DNA from: an uncultured Prevotella sp.
Lineage (GTDB): Bacteria > Bacteroidota > Bacteroidia > Bacteroidales > Bacteroidaceae
Direction: 5' to 3'
Length of the DNA: 47,570 bases
NCBI GenBank assembly: GCA_900314935.1
Contig: OMXE01000024.1
Coordinates: forward strand, 1-47,570
In this document: piece by piece, positions 23,008 through 32,030 of the stretch
How positions within the stretch are numbered: the first letter of the stretch is position 1
How the letters are laid out: every line of letters starts with the position of its first letter
Position numbers and translations under genes: made by a program
The notes under the pieces: generated by a model
What the model was told of the DNA's origin: nothing
The model's input: the letters and a program-made list of their open reading frames with translations, nothing else
Database searches by the model: none

Positions 23008-26000
23008 ATGATGAAGCAGGTAAAATTCAGAATGCCTTTAAGGATGCTCGCACTCATATGTGGGCTGATCCTTTCTGCTACGGCCTTCGCACAGCAAATC
23101 ACTGTGAATGGCCATGTGAAAGATGCTACCGGCGAAGATGTCATCGGCGCTACTGTCCGCGTTGTCGGAACACAGACGGGTACGGTGACTGACTTTGATG
23201 GTAACTTTACGATCAAAGCTAATCAAGGCGACCAGATTTCCGTTTCCTTCATTGGCTATCAAGATGCCGTTGTGGCCGCAGCGCCGCAAGTGGAAGTCTT
23301 GCTACAAGACGATGCCGCCCTTTCATTGAACGAAGTGGTGGTCATCGGTTATGGTGTAGCCAAGAAAAACGACTTAACCGGTTCGGTAACAGCTATCAAG
23401 CCCGATGAGAAGAACCACGGTTTGATTACCAATGCACAGGAAATGATGCAGGGTAAGATTGCCGGTGTAAACATCACCTCTGGTGGTGGTACCCCTGGTG
23501 GCGGTGCTACTATCCGTATTCGTGGTGGTTCGTCACTGAATGCATCTAACGACCCGTTAATCGTGATCGACGGTCTGGCCATGGACAACCAGGGTATCAA
23601 AGGTGCAGCCAACCCGTTAACGATGGTGAACCCGAACGACATTGAGAGTTTCACGGTGCTGAAGGATGCTTCAGCTACGGCCATCTATGGTAGTCGTGGT
23701 TCTAACGGTGTCATCATCATCACCACCAAGAAGGGTCGTAAGGGAATGGCTCCCAAAGTAAGCTACAATGGAAATGTTTCTTACTCGGTGAAGAAAAAGA
23801 CCCTTGACGTACTCGACGCCGATGAGTATCGCAGTTTTATCAAGTCGTACTACGGTGCCGACTCAGAAGCAGCCTCTCTCTTAGGCAATGCCAACACCAA
23901 CTGGCAGGACGAGATCTTCCATCCCGCTGTATCCAGCGACCATAACGTTACCGTACAGGGTGGTATCAGTAATATGCCTTACCGCATCAGCGTGGGCTAC
24001 ACCGACCAGAACGGTATCTTGAAGACCTCTAACTTCCAGCGTACAACGGCCAGTGTGACCTTGAACCCCTCGTTGCTGCAGGACCACCTGACATTCAACA
24101 TCAACGGTAAGTTCATGTATGCCCACAACCGTTATGCTAATGGTGATGCCATCGGTGATGCTACCCGCATGGATCCCACACAGCCCATCTACTCTTCAGA
24201 TCCGAAGTACAAGAACTACCACGGCTACTGGCAGTGGCTCGACAGTGGTGCTTCTCTGAAGGATGAGAACTATACTACCATGTGGAACCGCAACACCGTT
24301 GCCAATCCGCTGTCTCGTCTGTATGAGAAGAACGACCGCGCCAACTCATACGACTATATGGGTAATATAGAGGCCGACTATAAGATTCACGGCTTTGAGG
24401 ATCTGCGTCTGCATGCTAATGCCAGTGGCGACTGGGCCAACGGTACGCAGGATACCGACTATGCTAACTGGGGTCCGTCGAACTTCTACTATGGCAACAG
24501 CGGTTATACCTACGAGAGGAAATATAACCTGACCTTCTCAGCCTATGCTCAGTACTACAAGGACTTCCTTAAGACACAGCACTTCGACATTATGGCTGGT
24601 TACGAGTGGAGCCACACCAAGTACTGGGGTGATTCATTCTATGCTGGAGTCTATCCCAGAACCACCAACCAGGTGATTACCCATGATGATGGTACTACCG
24701 AGCCTGCTGCAGGCAAGCCCTATAACGGAAGCACCAGCATCTGGAAGTCTGAGAGCTACCTCGTCAGCTTCTTCGGTCGTGCCAACTACATTGCCTTCGA
24801 CCGCTACATGATCACTGCTACTGTACGTCGTGACGGTTCCAGCCGCTTCAAGGAGCACTGGGCAACCTTCCCCTCTGTAGCTCTCGGTTGGAAGATCAAC
24901 GAGGAAGCCTTCCTGAAGAACGTGAAGTGGATGGATGAGTTGAAACTCCGTTTGGGATGGGGTAAGACTGGTCAGCAGGATGGTATCGGCGACTATAACT
25001 ACTTCGCCACCTATAACGTCAACACAACCAACGTCAACGGACGTTATCCGCTTATCGGTGTCAACGACAGCGGTTTGCTCTACCGTCCCGATGCATACAA
25101 CCCCGACCTGAAATGGGAGACCACCACAACATGGAATGCGGGTCTTGACTGGAGCTTGTTCAACAACCGTGTCAGCGGTAGCGTGGACTACTACTACCGT
25201 AAGACCACCGACCTGATTAACGATGCTTCCGTATCGGCAGGTTCGAACTTCCGTAACATGGTACGCTCGAACATCGGTTCTTTGGAGAACAGAGGTATTG
25301 AGGCTTCTTTGACCGTACGTCCTGTACAGACCGAGGACTGGCAGTGGGAGGTTACAGCTAACTTCACCTATAATAAGAATGAGATCACCGAACTCACTGG
25401 TGAGTCATCACTCATCCCTACGGGAGGCGTATCCGGTGGTACAGGTCAGACCTGTCAGGCTCACTCCGTGGGCTATCCGCATAACTCCTTCTACGTATGG
25501 CAACAGGTATATGATCAGAACGGTCTGCCACTTGAAGGTGTATATGTTGACCGCAATGCCGACGGTGTCATTAACGACTCCGACCGTTACTTCTACAAGA
25601 GTCCTGATGCTCCTTACACCGCTGGTCTGAGCTCACGTCTGCAGTACAAGAACTGGGACTTCGGCTTCGGACTCCGCGCAAGTTTCGACAACTATGTATA
25701 TTGGGACAAGGAAGCAGGATACTCTAACGTTTCCAAGCGCTACGACTCCTCTTTCGGTTATCTGCAGAATGTCATTCCAGGTGCTGTACAGCGTAACTGG
25801 TCAACCTACGATCACCAGCTCTCTGACTACTTCGTACACAATGGCTCATTCTTGAAATGCGATAACATCACACTGGGCTACTCCTTCGATAATCTCTTCA
25901 AGGGCGGTAACTACAGTGGACTCTCCGGACGAATCTATGCATCAGCTACAAACGTGTTCACCATCACCAAGTACGAGGGTATCGACCCCGAGGTGTTCGG

Positions 26001-26067
26001 CGGTATCGACAACAACATGTACCCCCGTCCATTTACCGTACAGGTGGGTCTGAACCTCAATTTCTAA
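23008..26067 (+). CDS. susC: SusC-type TonB-dependent outer-membrane transporter
   Basis: The 1019-residue protein imports oligosaccharides across the outer membrane with energy from TonB. It has a signal peptide (to about AFAQ at residue 29), a carboxypeptidase-like domain (ITVNGHVKDATGEDVIGATV), a plug domain with LNEVVVIGYGVAKKNDLTGSV, IRIRGGSSLNASNDPLIVID and LKDASATAIYGSRGSNGVI, and a 22-strand barrel ending in FTVQVGLNLNF. It is the first gene of a five-gene operon (gaps 45, 42, 21 and 14 bp) with SusD, SusE, SusF and OmpA-type genes. Regulation is probably by the divergent LacI-type protein. Confidence 0.96.
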   Translation: MMKQVKFRMPLRMLALICGLILSATAFAQQITVNGHVKDATGEDVIGATVRVVGTQTGTVTDFDGNFTIKANQGDQISVSFIGYQDAVVAAAPQVEVLLQDDAALSLNEVVVIGYGVAKKNDLTGSVTAIKPDEKNHGLITNAQEMMQGKIAGVNITSGGGTPGGGATIRIRGGSSLNASNDPLIVIDGLAMDNQGIKGAANPLTMVNPNDIESFTVLKDASATAIYGSRGSNGVIIITTKKGRKGMAPKVSYNGNVSYSVKKKTLDVLDADEYRSFIKSYYGADSEAASLLGNANTNWQDEIFHPAVSSDHNVTVQGGISNMPYRISVGYTDQNGILKTSNFQRTTASVTLNPSLLQDHLTFNINGKFMYAHNRYANGDAIGDATRMDPTQPIYSSDPKYKNYHGYWQWLDSGASLKDENYTTMWNRNTVANPLSRLYEKNDRANSYDYMGNIEADYKIHGFEDLRLHANASGDWANGTQDTDYANWGPSNFYYGNSGYTYERKYNLTFSAYAQYYKDFLKTQHFDIMAGYEWSHTKYWGDSFYAGVYPRTTNQVITHDDGTTEPAAGKPYNGSTSIWKSESYLVSFFGRANYIAFDRYMITATVRRDGSSRFKEHWATFPSVALGWKINEEAFLKNVKWMDELKLRLGWGKTGQQDGIGDYNYFATYNVNTTNVNGRYPLIGVNDSGLLYRPDAYNPDLKWETTTTWNAGLDWSLFNNRVSGSVDYYYRKTTDLINDASVSAGSNFRNMVRSNIGSLENRGIEASLTVRPVQTEDWQWEVTANFTYNKNEITELTGESSLIPTGGVSGGTGQTCQAHSVGYPHNSFYVWQQVYDQNGLPLEGVYVDRNADGVINDSDRYFYKSPDAPYTAGLSSRLQYKNWDFGFGLRASFDNYVYWDKEAGYSNVSKRYDSSFGYLQNVIPGAVQRNWSTYDHQLSDYFVHNGSFLKCDNITLGYSFDNLFKGGNYSGLSGRIYASATNVFTITKYEGIDPEVFGGIDNNMYPRPFTVQVGLNLNF

Positions 26068-26112
26068 TAATGCAAGGATTGAAGAATTGTAGTTCTTGAA
26101 ACAAATAAAACA

Positions 26113-27729
26113 ATGAAGATTATGAACTTAAGATATTTCAAAAACATAATTCCCGCAGCAGCAGTTCTCTTTGCTGCCGCAGGACTGAGTTCTTGCACGG
26201 GCGACCTCGATGTGACACCTATTGATCCCAGTAAGACCATGGTGCCCGATGAGGCGGCACTCTTTACCAAATGTTATTCAAACATGGCTTTGCAAGGACA
26301 AGGTGGACAGGGTGGTGACTGCGACATTGACGGTCTTGACGGTGGTACTGCAGGCTTCGTGCGCCAGTTGTTCAACTCCAACGAACTTACTACCGATGAG
26401 GCTATCTGCGCATGGGGAGACCCCGGTATTCCCGCATTTAACTATAACCAGTATGATGCCTCACATCCCATGCTCAAGGGATTCTACTATCGTCTTTATA
26501 CAGGTATTGCATTCTGCAACCACTATCTCGAAGTATGTGCAGGCATCGATGCCACACGTGAGGCTGAGGTTCGCTTCCTCCGTGCCCTCTACTATTATCA
26601 TCTGATGGATGCGTTCGGTAATGTGCCGTTTGCTACCGCACTGATGTCAACACCTCCTCCCCAGATCCAGCGTGCCGACCTCTTCAAGTGGATTGAAGAA
26701 GAACTGCTGGCTGTGAAGGATCAGCTGATGGCACCTGCTGCTCGCAAGGATACCGACAATGGCTATGGACGTGCCGACCAGGATGCAGCCAACTTGCTGC
26801 TGGCTCGTATGTACCTGAATGCAGAAGTCTATACAGGCACTGCCCGTTGGGCAGAAGCTAAGGAGTATGCCGAGAAGGTGATCAACGGTCCGCACAAACT
26901 CTGGACCACTGGCACGAACGGATTCAGCGCCTACCAGATGCTCTTCATGGGCGACAATGGTAGTAACGGTGCATCTCAGGAGGCTATCCTCCCGCTGTTG
27001 CAGGATGGTGTGAAGACAACCGCATGGTGTACTTCTCTGTTCCTGATGGCTTCCACATGGAAGGCAGACATGGACACTGAGGGTAACTACAACACCAGTG
27101 AGCTTTGGGCTGGTAACCGCGCCCGCATCCAGTTGGTGGCAAAGTTCTTCCCCAACAACGATGCACCGCAGGTGAGCATCAAGGACATGGCAGTAGCTGC
27201 CGGTGACGACCGTGCGTTGTTCTTCGGTATCGACCGTGAGCTTTCCATCTCTACTCCTACAGAGTTCACCTCTGGCTATTCAGTAGGAAAGTTCCGTAAC
27301 ACATACGCAGGAGGCGGTAGTCCTCATAACTCACAGTTCATCGACACCGACTTCTTCCTGATGCGCTCTGCCGAGGCATACCTGATTGCCGCTGAAGCTG
27401 ATGCACGATTGAATGGTGGTACGACAAGCAGTACTGGTGCCAACTACATCAACGCACTGCGCGAACGTGCCCATACCTCTACCTTTAACAGCTACACCAC
27501 AGAGCAGATTCTCGACGAGCGCTCTCGCGAGCTCTATTTCGAGGGCTTCCGCCGCACCGACTTGATCCGTTACGGATACTTCGGTGGCTCGAACAGCGGC
27601 AGATATCTCTGGGAGTGGAAAGGTGGCTCACAGAACGGTGCAGCCTTCTCGGCCGACCTGAACCTCTTTGCAATTCCTGCTGAGGACATCAACGCCAATC
27701 CGAACCTCACGCAGAATCCTGGCTATTAA
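26113..27729 (+). CDS. susD: SusD/RagB-type glycan-binding lipoprotein
   Basis: The 538-residue protein is the surface lid and glycan-binding partner of SusC. It has a lipoprotein signal with LSSC (C27 or C28 depending on the start; M1 and M4 are both possible), TPR-like helices with VRFLRALYYYHLMDAFGNVPF, YGRADQDAANLLLARMYLNAEVY, and the C-terminal ILDERSRELYFEGFRRTDLIRYG typical of RagB/SusD. The length is normal. It lies 45 bp after susC. Confidence 0.95.
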   Translation: MKIMNLRYFKNIIPAAAVLFAAAGLSSCTGDLDVTPIDPSKTMVPDEAALFTKCYSNMALQGQGGQGGDCDIDGLDGGTAGFVRQLFNSNELTTDEAICAWGDPGIPAFNYNQYDASHPMLKGFYYRLYTGIAFCNHYLEVCAGIDATREAEVRFLRALYYYHLMDAFGNVPFATALMSTPPPQIQRADLFKWIEEELLAVKDQLMAPAARKDTDNGYGRADQDAANLLLARMYLNAEVYTGTARWAEAKEYAEKVINGPHKLWTTGTNGFSAYQMLFMGDNGSNGASQEAILPLLQDGVKTTAWCTSLFLMASTWKADMDTEGNYNTSELWAGNRARIQLVAKFFPNNDAPQVSIKDMAVAAGDDRALFFGIDRELSISTPTEFTSGYSVGKFRNTYAGGGSPHNSQFIDTDFFLMRSAEAYLIAAEADARLNGGTTSSTGANYINALRERAHTSTFNSYTTEQILDERSRELYFEGFRRTDLIRYGYFGGSNSGRYLWEWKGGSQNGAAFSADLNLFAIPAEDINANPNLTQNPGY

Positions 27730-27771
27730 TGTGAATCGTCTGTAAGAAACAAAGCATTAAGATTATAAAGT

Positions 27772-28977
27772 ATGAAAAAGATATATCAATTGTCAATGCT
27801 GCTGCTTGCCGGCGCATTTGCACTGACTGCCTGTACCGACGACAACGAGTCGAACCCCACGCTGACACAGCCTACACAGTTCGTGCTCAATGAATTTGCC
27901 GTCAATGGAAATATCGACCTGGAGAGGACTGCTTCCTTGGCGCTCTCTTGGTCACAACCTACAGCCTATAATGATTTCAATGCCCCCGTGGTACCTACCT
28001 ACACGGTAGAGGTGTCACCGACAGGCTCTTTCAACAAGGCTTTCGACGTCAACGCCGAGGATAATACCGGAGCTGACTTCTTCACCATGGATGAGACTTA
28101 CACCAGTGGTAAGAATGTGGAACTGAATGCAGAGACCATCGACCGTATGCTAATCCAGCTCAATGGCTGGAACGAGGCAGGTAAGGTTCCTTCTATCGTT
28201 GATCTCGCCTTCCGCGTGAAGGCCGCGATCAGGGATGCTTCGTTCCGCGAGTACTACCCCATCTACTCGAATGTCGTGACCATGAAGGCTGTTCCTTATT
28301 ATATTGAGTTGAAGCCAGCCGCCCCGATCATCTGGTACATGGTGGGTAACTGCATCGGTAGTGCTTCCTGGAGCAATGATGCCAACGGCGTCGGCAAGGG
28401 TCTCGTTCCGATGTTCCTCGTACCGAATGGAGAATATGACAAGGCCACAGGTGGTGGTATGACCTCTTTCACAGGTTACTTCCCCGAGGACGGTCAGTTC
28501 AAGTTCGTGCTCACACCGGGTGACTGGAACACACAGATGAACTTCACCAACGTGAAGAATCCGGGTAGCTTCCTCATCGACGCCGACGGTGACAACCACA
28601 ACATCGGCATTGGCGAGAAGGGCTACTACACCATCAATGTGGATACCCGTACCAACGAGATCATCATCGAGAAGTACGAGAAGGATGTGAAGGTCTTTGA
28701 CCAGCTCAGCATTGCAGGTACCTTCAATGATTGGTCTGACTCTGACATGACACCTGTCTTTACCCTCGACGGTGCAGAGAACCACCTCTGGTCATTTGAG
28801 GTAAACGGTGGCGACCATCTGAAGATCAAGACTCCGGGCAGCTGGGACACCAACTGGGGTTATAAGAACGGTTTGGCTGGAGAAGCCGACGGTGACGGCA
28901 ACCTTGTCATTCCCGACGGCAAATACCTCCTGCTGTTCAACGATATCACCGGTGACTACATGTTAATCGAACAATAA
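27772..28977 (+). CDS. SusE-type surface lipoprotein
   Basis: The 401-residue lipoprotein (LTAC, C21) starts with a SusE N-terminal domain (PTQFVLNEFAVNGNIDLERTASLALSW, then PTYTVEVSPTG), followed by two carbohydrate-binding-like modules starting near residues 187 (WYMVGNCIGSASWS) and 312 (LSIAGTFNDWSD). Proteins of this type sit on the cell surface and hold glycan close to SusCD. The second module resembles starch-binding folds, which together with the LacI/MFS pair leans toward alpha-glucan, but the substrate is not proved. Confidence 0.88.
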   Translation: MKKIYQLSMLLLAGAFALTACTDDNESNPTLTQPTQFVLNEFAVNGNIDLERTASLALSWSQPTAYNDFNAPVVPTYTVEVSPTGSFNKAFDVNAEDNTGADFFTMDETYTSGKNVELNAETIDRMLIQLNGWNEAGKVPSIVDLAFRVKAAIRDASFREYYPIYSNVVTMKAVPYYIELKPAAPIIWYMVGNCIGSASWSNDANGVGKGLVPMFLVPNGEYDKATGGGMTSFTGYFPEDGQFKFVLTPGDWNTQMNFTNVKNPGSFLIDADGDNHNIGIGEKGYYTINVDTRTNEIIIEKYEKDVKVFDQLSIAGTFNDWSDSDMTPVFTLDGAENHLWSFEVNGGDHLKIKTPGSWDTNWGYKNGLAGEADGDGNLVIPDGKYLLLFNDITGDYMLIEQ

Positions 28978-28998
28978 CAGAATAAAGAGATTACGATT

Positions 28999-30804
28999 AT
29001 GACTAAGAAAATATTATTCGCAATAGCATTTGTAGCGTCGATGATTTCCTGCACCGACGACTACAAAGACTGGGCCGATCCGCAGAAAGTTGACCAGCCG
29101 GAAATCGTATCCTTCGGCGACGGCAGCATCTCTACCGTTGGAGTCATCGACTTCAACAGTGTTAAAGACGAGCTGGTAAAGGTGTGTAACATCACTCCGC
29201 CGACGTCTACCGATGCTTCCTACACCCCGATATATACCATCTCGCTGGGTGAGAATACCTATAACATCAATGCCGACGGTACCATGTCAGCAGCTGATCT
29301 GGAGAACTACATCATCAGTCAGTACGGTCGTCGCCCTGTAGAGCGTGAGGTGGCTGCTACTGTCAGTATGTGGCTGAGCAATGGCAAGACTGCTGTGAAG
29401 TCGGCTACATCTGGTGAGTTCCATATCAAAGCCATTCCACAGGCTCCGCAGATCTCTGAGAACTATTACATCGTAGGTGGTCCGAACGACTGGTATGAGT
29501 CGGCTGCCAACAAGATGTTGAAGTTCACACACAGTGGCAAGGACGTTTATGAAGATCCTATCTTCACCGTCGTATTCAATGCTTCTGAGGGTGACACCTG
29601 GTTTGCCATCGGTGATGACGAGGCTTGTGAGGCTATCGGTAACGACAATGACTGGTCGAAGCTGTTCGGTACCACCAAGGGTAACGGTAACACCGACCTG
29701 ACAGGTAATCTCGATCGTCGCTACAACCTCTCTGATGATGGTTCATTCTGTGTACCCGCAGGTAACAGACTCATCAAGGTTACCATCAACATGATGGACT
29801 ATACCTACCAGATCGAGCCGCTGAACATCGCCGACAACTACTACCTCATTGGTGGTCCCGGTGAGTGGAACAGTTCAAAAGACATGAAGTTCTCACACAG
29901 CGACAAGAGTGTGTTCGATGATCCTGTATTCACCTATACATTTGCCAGCACGGGTGGTGAGATGTGGTTCGCCTTTGGTGACGACGAGGCCATGGATGCT
30001 GTCGGCGAGGGCAACTGGACAAAACTGTTCGGTACAACGGGAGCCAGCGAAGACCTGAGCGGTACCTTCGACCGTCGTTACAACCTCGACGGTGACCACT
30101 CCTTCCATGTTGACGGTGCAGCGAAGTTCTACAAGATCTCCATCAACATGATGACCTACACCTATGAGATCACTGCGTTGAACTTCGAAGAGTATATCTA
30201 TGTGCCCGGAAATGCACAGAAGTATAACACCTCTGCCGCAGGTATGCCCGACTATGGTTGGACTCCTGAGCTGGCACCAGCCTTGTACTCTGCAAACTCC
30301 GATGGAAAGTATGAGGGCTATGCCTACATGGATGGTGATTTCAAGTTCACCAAGCAGCGTAACTGGAATGCTGAATACAACTATGAGAGCTTCTCCTCTT
30401 ATGATCCGATCTTCTCTGTTGGTGAAGGCACGAACATCAACTGTTCAGAGCCTGGTTACTACCGACTCGTTGCCGACGTAGCCAATGGTTCACTCACTGC
30501 CACCAAGCTCACTTGGGGTCTTGTAGGTCCTGCTACAGCTGGTGGATGGGACGCTGCAGCTTACACTGTCATGAGCTACAACATGGCTGACGACTGCTGG
30601 GAAATCACCACTGACCTCAATGCCGATGAGTTCAAGTTCACCACCAATGGCAGTTGGGACATCAACCTGGGTGGCAACTCTGTAGATGACTTGACAGAAG
30701 GTGGTCCGAACCTCCGAATCAACGAGGCCGGCACCTACACCATCAAGTTGTATCCCAGTCGTACCCAGAGCAACAAGATGTATGCTACCATTGAGAAAAA
30801 GTAA
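28999..30804 (+). CDS. SusF-type surface lipoprotein with repeated glycan-binding modules
   Basis: The 601-residue lipoprotein (MISC, C18) has an N-terminal domain (about 25-150) and then two clear tandem repeats starting near residues 154 (NYYIVGGPNDWY) and 280 (NYYLIGGPGEWN), each running through MWFAFGDDEAM-like, LDRRYNL-like and INMMxYTYxI segments, followed by further modules near 399 (YIYVPGNAQKYN) and 505 (WGLVGPATAGGW). This is the SusE/SusF plan of an extended surface chain of binding modules. It lies 21 bp after susE. The strong similarity of the two inner repeats points to fairly recent duplication. Confidence 0.88.
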   Translation: MTKKILFAIAFVASMISCTDDYKDWADPQKVDQPEIVSFGDGSISTVGVIDFNSVKDELVKVCNITPPTSTDASYTPIYTISLGENTYNINADGTMSAADLENYIISQYGRRPVEREVAATVSMWLSNGKTAVKSATSGEFHIKAIPQAPQISENYYIVGGPNDWYESAANKMLKFTHSGKDVYEDPIFTVVFNASEGDTWFAIGDDEACEAIGNDNDWSKLFGTTKGNGNTDLTGNLDRRYNLSDDGSFCVPAGNRLIKVTINMMDYTYQIEPLNIADNYYLIGGPGEWNSSKDMKFSHSDKSVFDDPVFTYTFASTGGEMWFAFGDDEAMDAVGEGNWTKLFGTTGASEDLSGTFDRRYNLDGDHSFHVDGAAKFYKISINMMTYTYEITALNFEEYIYVPGNAQKYNTSAAGMPDYGWTPELAPALYSANSDGKYEGYAYMDGDFKFTKQRNWNAEYNYESFSSYDPIFSVGEGTNINCSEPGYYRLVADVANGSLTATKLTWGLVGPATAGGWDAAAYTVMSYNMADDCWEITTDLNADEFKFTTNGSWDINLGGNSVDDLTEGGPNLRINEAGTYTIKLYPSRTQSNKMYATIEKK

Positions 30805-30818
30805 TAACGATAATTTAG

Positions 30819-31895
30819 GTGATTATGAAAAAGATCAATTATATCCTTGCCGCGGTGGCACTCCTTTTCGGAGTGTCCACTGCTCAGGCACAGAGTGTAG
30901 AGGACAACTACCCCTATAACTTCATCACGATACAAGGTGGAGCACAAGGAACGTTCACCAACTACGACTTCACCAAGCTCATCACCCCACAGGCTGCCGT
31001 TTCCTTCGGTCGTTACTTTAACTCGAAGGTTGGTGCACGCGCCCACTTCCAGGGCTGGCAGAAAAAGGGTGCCATCAATGATACGTACAAGTTCAATGCG
31101 GTTACTGGCGACCTCGACCTGTTGATGAACATGAGCAATATCATCAACCCGAACCGCACCAACGACAAGCTCGACTGGGTGCTGCTGGCTGGTTTCGGTG
31201 TGAACTACGGATGGGACTTTGATGAGTTCAACGCACAGAACCGTGCTACCTACTTTGTTCAGAATCCTGAGCTCTGCGGCACGAAACACTCCACCTATAA
31301 CGGACGCTTTGGTACGCAGTTCAACCTGAACCTCTCGGAGAAGATGGCCATCGGTCTTGAAATAGATGCGAACTACAAGAACGACGAGTTCAACTTGAAG
31401 CGCAACTACAACCCCGACTGGCAGCTGACCGCCTTGATCGGTCTGACCTTCAAGCTTGGTAAGAAGAAGGCAGCCCCTGCTCCTATCGTCTATGAGGAGC
31501 CGGCTCCTGCTCCCGCTCCGGCACCACAGCCCGTGGTGAAGCCAGAGCCTAAGCCAGAGCCCAAACCTGTGGTGAAGCCCGAACCGCTCGAGGAGACCTT
31601 CTTCTACAACATCCGTCTCTCAGATCCTGATCCCGAGGCTAAGCTCAACAGGATTGTGGCATGGTGTAACAAGTATCCTGAGAAGGGTATCACCATCAAG
31701 GGTTATGCCGACCGTGGTACAGGTAATCCGCAGATCAATGTGGGCTATGCCAAGGCACGTGCCGAGAAGGTGGCTAAGGCATTGCAGGAGAAAGGACTCT
31801 CTGCCGACCGCATGACAGTCAGCTCATATGGTGACACAGTACAGCCGTTCACGGAGAACGACCTGAACCGCTGCGTTATCGTTGTAGGCGAATAA
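30819..31895 (+). CDS. OmpA-family outer-membrane protein ending the sus operon
   Basis: The 358-residue protein has a signal peptide (MKKINYILAAVALLFGVSTAQA), an N-terminal beta-barrel of about 200 residues (ITIQGGAQGTFTNYDF, LTALIGLTFKLGKKK), a low-complexity A/P/K/E linker (about 222-258) and a C-terminal OmpA-like domain (about 262-358; GYADRGTGNPQINVGYAKARA) that would bind peptidoglycan. It follows susF after only 14 bp, an uncommon partner for a Sus operon, and may anchor or brace the surface complex. The strong terminator at 31944 follows. Confidence 0.88.
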   Translation: MIMKKINYILAAVALLFGVSTAQAQSVEDNYPYNFITIQGGAQGTFTNYDFTKLITPQAAVSFGRYFNSKVGARAHFQGWQKKGAINDTYKFNAVTGDLDLLMNMSNIINPNRTNDKLDWVLLAGFGVNYGWDFDEFNAQNRATYFVQNPELCGTKHSTYNGRFGTQFNLNLSEKMAIGLEIDANYKNDEFNLKRNYNPDWQLTALIGLTFKLGKKKAAPAPIVYEEPAPAPAPAPQPVVKPEPKPEPKPVVKPEPLEETFFYNIRLSDPDPEAKLNRIVAWCNKYPEKGITIKGYADRGTGNPQINVGYAKARAEKVAKALQEKGLSADRMTVSSYGDTVQPFTENDLNRCVIVVGE

Positions 31896-31943
31896 AGCCA
31901 AAACTATAGGAGTACGAATTCATAGAACTCCTTGTACAAAAAC

Positions 31944-31978
31944 AAGCTCCCAGTCTGTAATGTTCAGACTGGGAGCTT
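31944..31978. terminator. strong bidirectional terminator
   Basis: AAGCTCCCAGTCTG (31944-31957) and CAGACTGGGAGCTT (31965-31978) form a 14-bp perfect stem with a 7-nt loop. On the minus strand it is followed by GTTTTTG, on the plus strand by TCGTTATC. It separates the two convergent carbohydrate operons. Confidence 0.9.
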
Positions 31979-31988
31979 TCGTTATCTC

Positions 31989-32030
31989 TCCTCTCTCATC
32001 TTTCCTCTCTCATCTTTCCTCTTTCATCTT
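31989..32030. repeat. 14-bp tandem repeat x3 at a gene end
   Basis: TCCTCTCTCATCTT twice (31989-32016) and TCCTCTTTCATCTT (32017-32030). The third unit includes the last codons and the stop of the minus-strand gene ending at 32024. Confidence 0.85.
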
